From a bacterium UBP14_UBA6098 (GTDB lineage: Bacteria; UBP14; UBA6098): DNA of 64,000 bases. A model generated the notes under the pieces. That model was not told the DNA's origin, made no database searches, and saw nothing but the letters and a program-made list of their open reading frames with translations. Shown here piece after piece: positions 1 through 9,683 of the stretch (positions are counted from its first letter, which is position 1; every line of letters begins with the position of its first letter). The stretch covers positions 1 to 64,000 of the forward strand of contig DIWU01000002.1 in NCBI GenBank assembly GCA_002428525.1, read 5' to 3'. Made by a program: the position numbers and the translations under genes.

Positions 1-3000
1 AATCCCAACGAGGACACGCTGGTTTGGTCGTTCAGGATCGACTTCGCGCCGCCTGTCATCGGCGCGATCGGCCCGGCGCCGGATGCAGTGATATCAACGC
101 TTTGCCCGACTGTGTCGTTCTCGCTGGCCGACCTCGGTTCCGGTCTCGACGCCTCCTCTATCGATGTGACGGTCGAGGGCTCCGAGCACCTGAACACCGC
201 AGACGGCCGCGTGACATGGGCTGGCGGCGTTTTCAGCTTCGATGTTTGCGATGTTATTACTACCTCGGGCGGAAGTGTTATCGACATCTGCGCGCACGCC
301 GAGGATTCGCCGGACTATTGCGGCCCTAATGTTCTCGACACGTGCTGGAGTTTTTCGATCGAATCCGGCGGGCCGGTGGCGACGATAATTCGCCCAACCG
401 ACGGTGTGATAACGAGTTGCGACCCTCAGGAGATAGTCGTGACAATCGTTGACACAAACGGAGTCAGCGCATCGTCTATCTTGTTGAGAATCAACGGGAT
501 AGACTATCGTGTCGGTGACGCGGGGATAGTCTGGGCCGAGCCGACGCTGACCTTCGACGGCGGCGCGGGCTTCTTCCCCCACGGCTCGACGGTGGCCTGC
601 TCGCTGGTCGCGGCCGAGGATGTCCTCGGCAATTCGCTGGAAACGCCCTTGGGATGGCGCTTTGTGGTCGATTACGAGCCGCCTGTTCTCGTGAATGTTC
701 TGCCGACACCGGGGGTTCCCGTCGATGACCGCAGTCCGCTTATCCGTATGCTACTCAGCGACTTACCGGCGGGCATCAATTACGGCTCCGCCTCGCTGAC
801 CGTGCCGGGCTATGGCGCGCTAAGTCCTTCCAGCCCAGCGGTTTACTGGTCGGGCGACACGCTGATTTTTGATCCGGACAGCCTCGGAATCCTCTGGTCG
901 GGCGGCGACAGCCTGCGGCTTTGCCTCGGGATCGCCGACCTGCCGGACACCGCCGCGCCCTACTGCGACGCGAACGACACGGTTTATTGCTGGGACCTCC
1001 TCATCAGCCGCGGCGGGCCGGTGGCGACGATAATCGAGCCGCTCGACTCGACGGTCAGCGCTTGCGAACTCCAGGAGATTATCGTCACGATTGTGGATTC
1101 CAATGGCATTGTCGATTCGACTATCTTATTGCGTGTCAACGGGATAAACTATCGCGTCGGCGGCCCGAGAATCACGTGGAGCGAGCCGACCTTGACTTGG
1201 TCGCCGCCCTCGGTTTGGGCTGACGGCCCGGTTCATGTCGAACTGGTTTCCGCTGACGACAGGCTCGGGAACGCCCTGATCAACCCGCTCGACTGGTGGT
1301 TCTGGATGGACCTCACTCCACCGGTTTTTTGGGCCAGAACGCCTGCGCCGTTTGCGATAATCGACGATCCTTCACCGGATATCTCGGTGAGGATTGCGGA
1401 CTCGATCGCGGGCCTCGCGGATAGTTGCATATGGATGACTATCAATGATACTATAATGTTCGATCTATCATCCCCGGTTATTTCTTGGGATGGCGAGTTA
1501 CTGACACTCTCTTCAATACTCGCCGGCCTTTCCTTCAGCGGCGGAGACAATATCGATGTCTGCGTTCACGCATGCGACGACCCCGACTACTGCCCGCCGA
1601 ACGATAGCCTAAACTGCTGGCGATTCAGCATTGCCACGGGCGGCCCTATCGCAACGATAATCGAGCCATTGGACGGCACTATCAGTGCCTGCGATCTTCA
1701 GGAGATCATTCTGACGCTCGTTGATTCCAACGGTGTTGACGCCTCGACGATCCGCCTCGAAGTCAATGGTATCATATATGATATTACCGATACAGAGCTG
1801 TCGTGGAGCGAGCCGACATTGACATGGTCGCCGCCCTCGATTTGGGCTGACGGTCTCGTCAACCTCCGCCTTCTCGCCGCCGACGATATGCTTGGAAACT
1901 CACTCGCCGGAGCACCGATTGTATGGAGTTTCCAAATAGACCTTACTCCGCCGGCCTTCTCGAACCAGTTGCCGCCCGACGCCTTTGTTTCGCTCGATTG
2001 GCAGGAGCCGATCTCGATCGAGGTTCGAGACCTTATTCTCGGAGTGGAATCGGATAGCCTCGAATTCGCCATTACCGGTGCTTACCGCTCGGCTGGCCCG
2101 ATTCGGCTTCGAGTGGGAACCGCCGGTATCGATTGGTTCGCGCCGAGCTTCTCCCTCGACGCTTCAGCTGTTATAGCCGAGGATCACGGTATTGTCTATC
2201 TCGCTTCGGAGGATACCCTCGGCCCGGGAATTTACTATCCGGAGTTCTCAACGATCGATATCACAGTGTCGGCCTTCGACAACCAACCGGATTATTGCGA
2301 TCCCAACGGCTCTTCGATCTCGTGGTCGTTTACAGTCGCGGACGACGATGTGACCGGCCCGGCGGTTAACGAGTTCGGCCCGGCCTTTGAAAGCACGCAG
2401 ACCCCTGTGTTCCTTCAGGCCAGAGTGGCCGATCCGAGCGGTGTTTTCGCGGCAAGTCTGATCTGGGACACCGACGGCGAGGTCGATATCTCCTCCAACG
2501 GCCCGGTCGCGATGGACTCGGTTGCCGGAAGCTTCGACGCTTTGGCGGGTGGCTGGATTTGGAGGACTGTCTCGCCGATAGGGAGTTTCATCTCGACGAC
2601 GGTTGTCACCTATCGAATTACCGCGATCGATAACGATTTCGACTTCTTGAATGCATCGGATAGAACCTCGGCCTTTGCGGACAGTACCTGCCCGATTCTC
2701 GGAGGACCGACGGCCGCACCTGTGACGCCGCTTCCGGGGCAGATTTCGGCCTGCGCGGATCAACCGATTGTTATTCGCTTGACCGATCCGGACGGAGTCG
2801 ATCCCGAGCCGATGGTTTTAGTGATCGCGGGACAAGTCGTTCCTTGGTCGGATAGCAGGATATCGTGGGATCCGGCGACGAGGGAGATTACCTTCGCTCC
2901 GGGAACCGATTTCTGGACGAATGAACAGACTGTGACGGTGATGTTGACTTTGGCCGAGGATAGCCTCGGTAACCCGATGTGGGATACACTAAGCTATTCG

Positions 3001-3639
3001 TGGCTTGTCGATTTAGAACCGCCGACCTTCAGCAACAACTTCCCAACTCAGGCCGATCTGATCCGCAACGCCACTACCCCGATCTGGATAGATATCTCCG
3101 ACAACCTCGCCGGTGTCCGCGAGAGCGAGTTAGCTATGGATGTTTACGGCTCGAGCTATTCGATTTCTTCGCCGGCGCTTAGCTATTCCGGCGGACAGCT
3201 CACATTCGACCCCTTGGCGGCCGATGTCGAATTCGTCGCCGGGGATACAATCCGCGTCACCGCCTACGCCGGCGACGATCCCGATCTCTGCGAGCCCAAC
3301 AGGAGCCAGTTCTCGTGGTGGTTCGTGATGGAGCCGAAGATCACATGCCTGTCCTATCCGAACCCGATCACCACAAATAACGACGGGGTGAACGATGTCG
3401 CGGTGTTCGAGTATCCGCTTATGTTCTCGGGTTCCGCGGAACTGCTCATATTCGATATTCGAAACAGCCTCGTTTATTCCTCGACTATCGGCCCCGTGAC
3501 CGACCTATCCGATGTCACAAACCGTTTGTGGAACGGCAAGGATAACTACGGCGTCGAGGTTAGCCCCGGGCTATATCTGTATATCATTCAACAAAATGGC
3601 GAGCTTATTTGCAATGGCACAATAGCTGTCAATAAGTAG
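1..3639 (+). CDS. Large secreted Ig-like repeat protein with CHU_C/FlgD-like C-terminal module (5' end outside window)
   Basis: The frame is open from base 1 (first residues NPNEDTLVWSF), so the true start lies upstream and the internal ATG at 88 is not a start. The visible part is about 1,212 residues of repeated Ig-like beta-sandwich units. Three near-identical units begin near nt 367, 1012 and 1639 with GGPxATII, then LQEI, DxNG and EPTLTW, ending in DxTPP. A further copy near 2700 is more diverged. The last ~95 residues (from PNPITTNNDGVNDVAVF) look like the gliding-motility-associated/FlgD-like C-terminal module that often serves as a type IX-type export signal or cell-surface anchor. 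It is probably an extracellular adhesin or structural protein; the ligand is unknown. A strong terminator follows. Confidence 0.8.
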   Translation, partial: NPNEDTLVWSFRIDFAPPVIGAIGPAPDAVISTLCPTVSFSLADLGSGLDASSIDVTVEGSEHLNTADGRVTWAGGVFSFDVCDVITTSGGSVIDICAHAEDSPDYCGPNVLDTCWSFSIESGGPVATIIRPTDGVITSCDPQEIVVTIVDTNGVSASSILLRINGIDYRVGDAGIVWAEPTLTFDGGAGFFPHGSTVACSLVAAEDVLGNSLETPLGWRFVVDYEPPVLVNVLPTPGVPVDDRSPLIRMLLSDLPAGINYGSASLTVPGYGALSPSSPAVYWSGDTLIFDPDSLGILWSGGDSLRLCLGIADLPDTAAPYCDANDTVYCWDLLISRGGPVATIIEPLDSTVSACELQEIIVTIVDSNGIVDSTILLRVNGINYRVGGPRITWSEPTLTWSPPSVWADGPVHVELVSADDRLGNALINPLDWWFWMDLTPPVFWARTPAPFAIIDDPSPDISVRIADSIAGLADSCIWMTINDTIMFDLSSPVISWDGELLTLSSILAGLSFSGGDNIDVCVHACDDPDYCPPNDSLNCWRFSIATGGPIATIIEPLDGTISACDLQEIILTLVDSNGVDASTIRLEVNGIIYDITDTELSWSEPTLTWSPPSIWADGLVNLRLLAADDMLGNSLAGAPIVWSFQIDLTPPAFSNQLPPDAFVSLDWQEPISIEVRDLILGVESDSLEFAITGAYRSAGPIRLRVGTAGIDWFAPSFSLDASAVIAEDHGIVYLASEDTLGPGIYYPEFSTIDITVSAFDNQPDYCDPNGSSISWSFTVADDDVTGPAVNEFGPAFESTQTPVFLQARVADPSGVFAASLIWDTDGEVDISSNGPVAMDSVAGSFDALAGGWIWRTVSPIGSFISTTVVTYRITAIDNDFDFLNASDRTSAFADSTCPILGGPTAAPVTPLPGQISACADQPIVIRLTDPDGVDPEPMVLVIAGQVVPWSDSRISWDPATREITFAPGTDFWTNEQTVTVMLTLAEDSLGNPMWDTLSYSWLVDLEPPTFSNNFPTQADLIRNATTPIWIDISDNLAGVRESELAMDVYGSSYSISSPALSYSGGQLTFDPLAADVEFVAGDTIRVTAYAGDDPDLCEPNRSQFSWWFVMEPKITCLSYPNPITTNNDGVNDVAVFEYPLMFSGSAELLIFDIRNSLVYSSTIGPVTDLSDVTNRLWNGKDNYGVEVSPGLYLYIIQQNGELICNGTIAVNK

Positions 3640-3660
3640 CATATTCGCTATACGAGAATT

Positions 3661-3690
3661 GCGCGTCGGTGAAAACCGGCGCGCTTTTTT
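3661..3690 (+). terminator. Rho-independent terminator
   Basis: GCGCGTCGGT, a GAAA loop and ACCGGCGCGC form a 10-bp stem with one G-T pair, followed by TTTTTT. It lies 22 bp after the stop of the large surface protein. Confidence 0.9.
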
Positions 3691-3917
3691 CGCGGTCTAT
3701 GTCGATGATTTTTAGTTTTATATTGCAATGACGGTATTTTTTTATAAAGTTGAATATAGTAGTTCAAGTTCCAAGTCTCAACCTCGGGTTGAGCCGTTTT
3801 ATTAAGTAATTACTCGCTTTGCGGCGGATCGAGACCTCGAATGCGACTACTACCTCGCTTCATATATTTGCGAGGAAGGCGGTTTGCTTCAATACCATTT
3901 AGAAAGATCGAGGCAAG

Positions 3918-4448
3918 ATGGAAAAAGACAGAAACCAACTCCCGCTGGATTTCAGATGGCAGGCCGTTATTCCGGTCTATATCTTAGGAATCGCGGTAAT
4001 ACTATTTTACGGCAAACACGCCGGCGCGTACCTTCCTTGGGAGATCTTTGCGCTACTTATAGGTTTCGTCGCCGGGCTTCCCGCCGCGAAATGGGAGCTT
4101 TCTGCGATTATGAGCCGCTGGGACGAGATCATCGCAGGGCCGGAGGTCAGCTTTCGAGTAGCATATTACAAACATAAGGAAGCGAAAAAGAAGACACAGT
4201 ATAGCCTTGCGGTATCTTTTCTTATGCCGTTGTTGTTTCTTTTCCTTGCGTATATGTTCTATTTCCGGATAATCCTCGCCTCGGTGTCCTTCGGATGGGC
4301 GCTACTTCTTTTGGTCAAATGGAACGGATGGTATTGGTTGCCCTATATCTTTGGCTTGCAATTTTCCTCGACGCATCTTCCAAGGCTGATCGGGGTTGTC
4401 ACATGGGGGAGAAAGCCCTTGCCCGAGGTTCTTAAAGAGGAAAAATAG
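3918..4448 (+). CDS. Hypothetical integral membrane protein
   Basis: The product is 176 residues. Hydrophobic stretches near residues 16-30, 40-55, 94-115 and 117-135 suggest three or four membrane segments, separated by a charged Lys-rich stretch (residues 80-92) that should be cytoplasmic. I recognise no family. The start follows a weak AGGCAAG. The next gene starts 63 bp downstream and encodes another small membrane-anchored protein, so the two may form a unit. The preceding 278-bp gap holds the terminator at 3661 and A/T-rich sequence but no convincing promoter. Confidence 0.65.
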   Translation: MEKDRNQLPLDFRWQAVIPVYILGIAVILFYGKHAGAYLPWEIFALLIGFVAGLPAAKWELSAIMSRWDEIIAGPEVSFRVAYYKHKEAKKKTQYSLAVSFLMPLLFLFLAYMFYFRIILASVSFGWALLLLVKWNGWYWLPYIFGLQFSSTHLPRLIGVVTWGRKPLPEVLKEEK

Positions 4449-4511
4449 TCAAAGAACGCATTTGCGGTAGGGATTGTTATCTCTGTTAGATGAAGAAAAC
4501 AGAGGGTCGAA

Positions 4512-5090
4512 ATGAACAAGGAAAGATTCGTCGTTCGGCATAATTTTCTTCACAGGTTCATAGTTTTGACCCTGTTCGCTTTGATTTTAGCGATCTCGAT
4601 CGTTTTCGGGACCAAAGCGATCATCGCGGAGCTATCTGCTCCGAACAGACCTCTCGTGGTTCCAGTGTTCGAGCGGGTGGAGCAGGATGTCGCTATAGTC
4701 AACGGCCGCTTTGTTTTTGGGGATCGCACCTTCATTCCGATAATCCTCAAAAACACCGGAAGAAAACCAGCTCGCAATATCTCATGGAGATTCGATTTGG
4801 AAGGACTGCAACCGGTCGAGGGCTCGCGCTCCGAGGCACTCGGTAGGCGGGATTCGATAGCGATCTCTATCGAGAAATCGCCAAACCCCCGCGAGCAGTG
4901 GGGTTTCGGTCTATTGCGCTATTCGCTTCAATACTCGGACGCCAATGGCAACACCTACTTTAAAAACGATAGCCTTTTGGTGCATCCCTTAATCGGCGAG
5001 TCCGACAGGCGGAAGCTCGGCAACCTCGGCCAAATCGCACAACCGCAGACTGAAGAGGCAACCGCAGATAGCGAGGCGGTCTCCGAGTAG
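4512..5090 (+). CDS. Hypothetical membrane-anchored protein
   Basis: The 192-residue product has one N-terminal transmembrane helix (about residues 15-38) after a basic start (MNKERFVVRHNFLHR), then a soluble part that should face the periplasm. The motif KNTGRKPARNISWRFDLEG fits a small beta-sandwich, as in proteins that bind or space envelope components, but this is only a fold impression. The C-terminus is acidic and polar. GAGGGTCGAA precedes the ATG. It is convergent with purN, whose stop lies 24 bp beyond. Confidence 0.6.
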   Translation: MNKERFVVRHNFLHRFIVLTLFALILAISIVFGTKAIIAELSAPNRPLVVPVFERVEQDVAIVNGRFVFGDRTFIPIILKNTGRKPARNISWRFDLEGLQPVEGSRSEALGRRDSIAISIEKSPNPREQWGFGLLRYSLQYSDANGNTYFKNDSLLVHPLIGESDRRKLGNLGQIAQPQTEEATADSEAVSE

Positions 5091-5114
5091 AGCTTATCTG
5101 TTTTGTTGATGAAC

Positions 5115-5729
5115 TTAGGCTTTTGGAGCCGGTTTACAGAGATTATTCGATATTAAACCCCTCAGCACCTCGGGATAAAGCATGTGTTCGACCTCGAGTG
5201 CGCGTTGCTGTAGGGTTTGCGCATCGTCGCCGGGGTAGATCGGAACCTCCCTTTTCTCGATGATCGCGCCCTCGTCGTAGCCCTCGGTGACAAAGTGCAC
5301 GGTCACTTCGGTGCTCGTTCGCCCCGATTCGATCACTGCCTCGTGAACTCGAATCCCGAACATACCCTTTCCACCGAATTCAGGTAGCGGCCCGGGATGA
5401 ATGTTCACTATACGCCCCGAGAACCTCTCGATAAGCTCCGGCGGAATTTTCCGCAGATACCCGGCTAGCGCGATGAAATCGACTCGAAACTCCTCAAGCG
5501 TTGAGAGCATGGCCTCCACGAATCTCTCCCGCGAATCGAAATCGCCGCTGGAGAGAACCCTTGTCGGGATACCGGCCGCGCGAGCGCGCTCCAAGCCGAA
5601 GGCTTCAGTGTTATTCGATAGGACAAGGGCGATCTGCAGATCGAGCGTTCCTGCATCCACCGAGTCGATGATTGCTTGAAGATTGGAGCCTCCACCGGAA
5701 ATAAAAACCGCCAATCGGAGCTTAGCCAT
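5115..5729 (-). CDS. purN: Phosphoribosylglycinamide formyltransferase
   Basis: The enzyme transfers a formyl group from 10-formyl-THF to GAR in de novo purine synthesis. At 204 residues it has the usual length. The phosphate-binding loop SGGGSN is at residues 11-16. The catalytic triad of the family is present as N109 and H111 (in NIHPGPLPEFGG) and D152 (in GYDEGAI). The usual HPSLLP appears here as HPGPLP, a tolerated variant. The start codon overlaps the 3' end of the upstream amidohydrolase gene by 8 bp, so the two are translationally coupled. No other pur gene lies in the window. Confidence 0.95.
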   Translation of the reverse strand: MAKLRLAVFISGGGSNLQAIIDSVDAGTLDLQIALVLSNNTEAFGLERARAAGIPTRVLSSGDFDSRERFVEAMLSTLEEFRVDFIALAGYLRKIPPELIERFSGRIVNIHPGPLPEFGGKGMFGIRVHEAVIESGRTSTEVTVHFVTEGYDEGAIIEKREVPIYPGDDAQTLQQRALEVEHMLYPEVLRGLISNNLCKPAPKA

Positions 5730-7179
5730 TTATCCCCCCAAATTCGATTTTACCGTTAACTATCGTCGCAACGACCTCGGAGGTTTCGCTGAGGCATTCG
5801 CCCTCGACGACCGCGAAATCGGCGGCCTTTCCGACAGCGATGTCGCCGCGGTCGTCGGCCTCGCCCTCGACAATCGCTGACATAGTGGAAAACATCTCGA
5901 TAGCCTCGTCGAGGCTCACGGCCTGTCGGCGGTTCGGGTGACGAACCGCGGCGCGAACGCCCGCTAGCGGATCGATCGGCGTAATATAGCTGTCCGAACT
6001 GCCGGCGAGCGGCACTCCGGCATCGAGCAGGTCGCGGAAACGGTTCGTCGAGCGCCATCTTTCCCCGAGGCGGCGGGAATACATGCCCTCCGGCCCGCCC
6101 CAGATGCTCTCGAAAACCGGCTGGACGGCCAGAGAAATTCCAAGCTTGGCGATCTCGTCGATCTGATCGTCGCGAAGTAGCTCGGCATGCTCGATTCGAA
6201 CACATTTGGGCCGCATTCCGCGCGTTCTTCTTACTGATTGGAGGATCATATCGACCGCGGCGTCGCCGATGGCATGCGTCGCTGTCGATAGCCCGAGCGT
6301 GCCGGCTTCGAAGAACCACCGATTTAGCTCGAGCTGAGTGATCTCGCTCGCGCCGAAACAGTCGGGCATATCGGAGTAGGGTTCGGAAAGAAGCGCCGTC
6401 CGGCTTCCGAAGGCACCGTCCACCATGGGCATGCACCCCCCGACCCTTTCGACGCCAATAGCGACGGCTTCCTCGGGGAGAAGGGTTTCGAGGCGCGGCA
6501 AAACCTTAATCGGAAGCTCGGTTTCGAGCAGGATTCCCAACCATCGTGCGTTTGGGACGAGCGCGCCGATATTTGCGCAACCGGCCATAAGAGCGCTGTT
6601 CGCGACAGCCTTAGCGGATTCGCGCAATTCGCGCTCGGTCATTTTCGAGAGCATGAACCTGTCGGCTATAGTTTGCGCCTCGAGCGCGAGGAGGCCGGTT
6701 TCGAAATCGAAGCCTTTAGTATCCGCGAGTATGCTCCCAAATTCGGCTAATGCGCGCGAGTTGGCGCAACTCGAATGCCCGTCGATGCGGCGGATAAAAA
6801 TCGGTTTGTCTCGGGAGATCGCGTCCAGTCTCGATCTTGTGGGGAGCGCCCCGTCGTCGGGAGGGGAAAAGCCATAACCGTTGACTCCCCGATGATCGGC
6901 AAGCCAAAGCTCGATTCCCGAAAAAAGCGCTTCTTCTTCGGTAAAGCCGCCCGCGTCGAACTCGACAGCCCTGATTCCGGTCTGAAAGAAATGGACATGG
7001 ACATCCCACAAGGCCGGCAAAAGTGTCTTTCCGGAAAGGTCGAAATCGCCGTCGCGGGTTACTTGAGCGGAGCTTGGTTCAATCCTCGCGATTCGGCCGT
7101 TCTCGACAAGGATATCATATCTGCCGACAAACGATCCACCGATGAAAACACGATCCGCGTTTCTCAGCCAATAGCGCAT
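5722..7179 (-). CDS. Amidohydrolase, YtcJ-like (Amidohydro_3 family)
   Basis: The 485-residue product is a metal-dependent amidohydrolase with a TIM barrel and a small composite beta domain at the two ends. Metal-ligand motifs are visible: H61/H63 in DVHVHF, a His in RIEHAEL, one in THAIGDAA, and Asp in GSDSYITPIDP. The motif GHSSCANSRAL is typical of the YtcJ/LAF3 group, whose substrates are mostly unknown. It is not HutI, although hutU lies elsewhere in the window. It starts 7 bp after the barrel-protein gene and overlaps purN by 8 bp, forming a three-gene operon. Confidence 0.85.
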   Translation of the reverse strand: MRYWLRNADRVFIGGSFVGRYDILVENGRIARIEPSSAQVTRDGDFDLSGKTLLPALWDVHVHFFQTGIRAVEFDAGGFTEEEALFSGIELWLADHRGVNGYGFSPPDDGALPTRSRLDAISRDKPIFIRRIDGHSSCANSRALAEFGSILADTKGFDFETGLLALEAQTIADRFMLSKMTERELRESAKAVANSALMAGCANIGALVPNARWLGILLETELPIKVLPRLETLLPEEAVAIGVERVGGCMPMVDGAFGSRTALLSEPYSDMPDCFGASEITQLELNRWFFEAGTLGLSTATHAIGDAAVDMILQSVRRTRGMRPKCVRIEHAELLRDDQIDEIAKLGISLAVQPVFESIWGGPEGMYSRRLGERWRSTNRFRDLLDAGVPLAGSSDSYITPIDPLAGVRAAVRHPNRRQAVSLDEAIEMFSTMSAIVEGEADDRGDIAVGKAADFAVVEGECLSETSEVVATIVNGKIEFGGING

Positions 7180-7186
7180 ATGTGCG

Positions 7187-8413
7187 TCACCTGCTGAAGA
7201 ATTCGTAACGGAGATTGGTCGAGAAATACAGGGATGTGAGATCGTCTTTTCGAAGGTCGTGCCATTCGGGGGAATAGCTGGCGATCAGATCCAGCCGAAG
7301 ACCCTCGCGAATCCACAGCGTCCCGAAGGCGCTTCCCTCGATGAACACGAAATCGGAGAACATGGAGTATTCCACCGGAGGCTCGTTGTCATAGAAGCGT
7401 TGCCCGAATTCGAGATTGGAATAGAACCAGATTTTCTTGTGTTTAAGCCAGTCCGCGCCGATCCTGAGGGATATCTCGCGGAAGTTGTCGGTTTGCACCT
7501 CTTTTTCGGCATGGGAGATATAAAACTTCGGAGCCAACTGCCCGCGGATAAAGGGGGAGAAGGCCCATTCGATTCCGGCGTCCAGCTCGACAGTCTCGCG
7601 TTTGGGATAGACCTCGGTCGCCCAATCGTATCTATATGCCTCGACAACCGCCTTCGGAGCCAGAGTGAGCTTGTTTCCCACGCCGATTCTCGGGGTGAGA
7701 GCGCCGTTGACATGCCAATAGTCGCCCCAGAGGTCGTCGCTATTGTAAACCCGCCTTTCGGCCTCGATGTCCGCGCGGATATAGTTCGATTTCCAGAACT
7801 TATCCCAGCTGATATAGAAGTTGTTTCGCAGATAGCCTGCCTCGGCGGAATCCGGTGCGTGCCGGAAGGCGAATTGCCACGAGAGGCCGAGTTGGTCGTT
7901 TCCGAAAAGTGGATTTGAAAAATCGAATTTGAACTTGGATATCGTATAGTCATATGAATAGAGCGATTGTTCGGAATAGGATTTATTCTCGAAGGCGACC
8001 TTCGCGCCGACCGCGGTGTCGACCCATCTTCTGCGGATTCTGACGAAACCGGCCTCCTTGATATAGCCGACAAAGTCCTCGCCTTCGTAGGGTTGCCTGA
8101 TATCCATCGAGAATTCGGAGGTCAGGGAGAGGTTTTCGGCGAAGGTTTTGTTCCATCGGCAAAGGCCTCGGCCGAAGAAGCTCGTGGTTCCGCCGGAGAG
8201 CATCCAGTTCCCGCCGAATCCGGGCTTGCCGAGTTTAGCGCCGGCGTTGCCCTCAAAGAAAAGCTTCCCCTCATTCGTGGCGGATACAGTGTCTTCCTCG
8301 AACAGCACGAATCTTTGGACCAAGGCGGAATAGCCCATTCCCGCCCTTAAATCCAATCCGGAGAGGGCGATAGTGGGGAAAAGTAAAATCAAAAAAGGAA
8401 TAATTCTTTTCAT
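7187..8413 (-). CDS. Predicted outer-membrane beta-barrel protein
   Basis: From the ATG at 8413 the product is 408 residues: a signal peptide (MKRIIPFLILLFPTIALS) followed by alternating hydrophobic/polar strands rich in Trp, Tyr and Phe, ending in a strand with terminal Phe (LRYEFFSR). This is the pattern of an outer-membrane barrel. No family is recognised. A TTG three codons earlier is possible, but the ATG fits better with the promoter 8 bp upstream. It is the first gene of an operon with the amidohydrolase and purN. Confidence 0.7.
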   Translation of the reverse strand: MKRIIPFLILLFPTIALSGLDLRAGMGYSALVQRFVLFEEDTVSATNEGKLFFEGNAGAKLGKPGFGGNWMLSGGTTSFFGRGLCRWNKTFAENLSLTSEFSMDIRQPYEGEDFVGYIKEAGFVRIRRRWVDTAVGAKVAFENKSYSEQSLYSYDYTISKFKFDFSNPLFGNDQLGLSWQFAFRHAPDSAEAGYLRNNFYISWDKFWKSNYIRADIEAERRVYNSDDLWGDYWHVNGALTPRIGVGNKLTLAPKAVVEAYRYDWATEVYPKRETVELDAGIEWAFSPFIRGQLAPKFYISHAEKEVQTDNFREISLRIGADWLKHKKIWFYSNLEFGQRFYDNEPPVEYSMFSDFVFIEGSAFGTLWIREGLRLDLIASYSPEWHDLRKDDLTSLYFSTNLRYEFFSR

Positions 8414-8421
8414 CGGATTCA

Positions 8422-8450
8422 AATTTATACGTAGTAGTAATATAAGTCAA
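8422..8450 (-). promoter_or_regulatory. Promoter of the barrel/amidohydrolase/purN operon
   Basis: On the minus strand, TTGACT (8450-8445), a 17-nt spacer and TAAATT (8427-8422) precede the ATG at 8413 by only 8 nt. The expected transcription start is about 2 nt before the ATG, and no Shine-Dalgarno sequence fits. Confidence 0.6.
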
Positions 8451-8496
8451 TCGGAATATCGAAATTCTGCGTATCTATCGATTTTACTTTTTTCGC

Positions 8497-8525
8497 TTGA
8501 CACACTCGGGCTCGGGATATATATT
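8497..8525 (+). promoter_or_regulatory. Promoter of tRNA-Glu
   Basis: TTGACA (8497-8502), a 17-nt spacer and TATATT (8520-8525) lie 15 bp before the tRNA. This is a near-consensus sigma-70 promoter. Confidence 0.85.
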
Positions 8526-8540
8526 TGCACGCGCGAGTAT

Positions 8541-8615
8541 GGCGGTATCGTCTAGGGGTTAGGACAGGTGGTTCTCAGCCATCAAACCGGGGTTCGATTC
8601 CCCGTACCGCTACCA
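8541..8615 (+). tRNA. tRNA-Glu (CTC anticodon)
   Basis: The cloverleaf is complete: acceptor GGCGGTA/TACCGCT with a G1-U72 wobble, a D arm of the GTCTAGGGGTTAGGAC type typical of tRNA-Glu, anticodon stem GGTGG/CCATC with loop TTCTCAG, T stem CGGGG/CCCCG with TTCGATT, discriminator A and an encoded CCA. It reads GAG codons. It has its own promoter and terminator. Confidence 0.95.
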
Positions 8616-8623
8616 GTTTCTTT

Positions 8624-8646
8624 CGGGCTTTTCTGCCCGCTTTTTT
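8624..8646 (+). terminator. Terminator after tRNA-Glu
   Basis: CGGGC, a short loop and GCCCG followed by C and six T, starting 9 bp after the CCA of the tRNA. Confidence 0.85.
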
Positions 8647-8748
8647 ACTTCCGGTTTTCGAGCTTGCATTCCGCCCAAAATGAAGTAATTTTCATATAGG
8701 ATCTCGAATGAATTCGGTCAAGGTCTTTTCAGCCGCGCTTATAATATA

Positions 8749-9093
8749 ATGATAAAGAAAATCGACAGGGTCTTTGTATTTGTGACCGACGCAGAGCGCG
8801 CCGTCAGGTTCTATAGCGAGGTGATCGGTCTCGCGAGGGTCGAGGGCTTCGAGGGCGATATAGTCTTCGATGCCGGTGGAATCCGGATTATGCTGGTTCC
8901 GGGAAGGGAGCGCGGCTCCTCGATGACCGGCGCGGATATCTGCCTTTGGTCGGACGATATCCGCGGCGATTACGGTAAGATGGTCGTTGCCGGAGTCCGG
9001 TTCTTCAAGCCGCCCTCGAGGGAGAATTGGGGTGGTTGGCTGGCCGGTTTTTACGATTCCGAGGGCAATCGGATTTATATGATTCAATATTAG
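8749..9093 (+). CDS. VOC (glyoxalase/bleomycin-resistance fold) protein
   Basis: The 114-residue product matches the vicinal-oxygen-chelate superfamily. It opens with IDRVFVFVTDAERAVRFYSEVIGL, the first beta-alpha-beta unit, and ends with AGFYDSEGNRIYMIQY, the second. Single-domain members act as dimers, binding a metal or sequestering small toxic molecules. The first metal position, usually His, is Asp or Arg here and the C-terminal Glu is present (DSEGN), so the metal site may be incomplete. The substrate cannot be predicted. The gene stands alone and is convergent with a lipoprotein gene 9 bp away. Confidence 0.8.
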   Translation: MIKKIDRVFVFVTDAERAVRFYSEVIGLARVEGFEGDIVFDAGGIRIMLVPGRERGSSMTGADICLWSDDIRGDYGKMVVAGVRFFKPPSRENWGGWLAGFYDSEGNRIYMIQY

Positions 9094-9102
9094 CCGTCGG
9101 GC

Positions 9103-9660
9103 CTATTCCAAAACGAGAGAGCCGATGAAGCCCTCTATCAACCCGAGATCGAAGCGCGGCGCGTTCCCGCCGCCGTTCAATAAGAAGACTTTCTCGCCGA
9201 ATTCGGCATAGCCGAGAAGAAAGACCGTCTCGCCGGCCTTCATTCCGCTGTGCCTTTTCGTCGCGACGAAAAGATAGAAATCGATCCCGTTGGAGGTCTT
9301 CAGGTTGTAGCTTTTAATCGATTGGATCGAGGTGTCGGAGTTATAATTCGATATATTCTCCTGAATCGGCCCCCAGAGCACATCCTTAGGGCCGACAATC
9401 GCGAAGAACTGGTTCTGATCCCCCGAGGGCGACTTAAGAAGCGCCATTTGGCATGTATTCGGCGGGAAGTATTGGAACCACATATAATTCCAATAGATTG
9501 TCTTTTTTGTGAAGGGGTCGGTGAGAATCCATCTCTTCGGAATATCGAACTTTAAAGTTTTCGTTCTAAGCTTTTGCCATCTTTCGGAGGGATTCCCGCA
9601 GGCGAATATCGCCGCAAGAATTAAAAACAAAGGGATAGCTAACAGGGCTTTATTTTTCAT
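9103..9660 (-). CDS. Putative lipoprotein
   Basis: The 185-residue product starts with a signal sequence ending in AAIFAC|G, an acceptable lipobox with Cys at residue 21. The mature part contains KFDIPKRWILTDPF, a pattern seen in small secreted PsbP/MOG1-like beta-sandwich proteins, but no family can be named with certainty. It has its own promoter and a GGAG ribosome-binding site. It ends convergently with the VOC gene. Confidence 0.65.
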   Translation of the reverse strand: MKNKALLAIPLFLILAAIFACGNPSERWQKLRTKTLKFDIPKRWILTDPFTKKTIYWNYMWFQYFPPNTCQMALLKSPSGDQNQFFAIVGPKDVLWGPIQENISNYNSDTSIQSIKSYNLKTSNGIDFYLFVATKRHSGMKAGETVFLLGYAEFGEKVFLLNGGGNAPRFDLGLIEGFIGSLVLE

Positions 9661-9683
9661 ATTCGCTCCATTCGTTTAGGCGA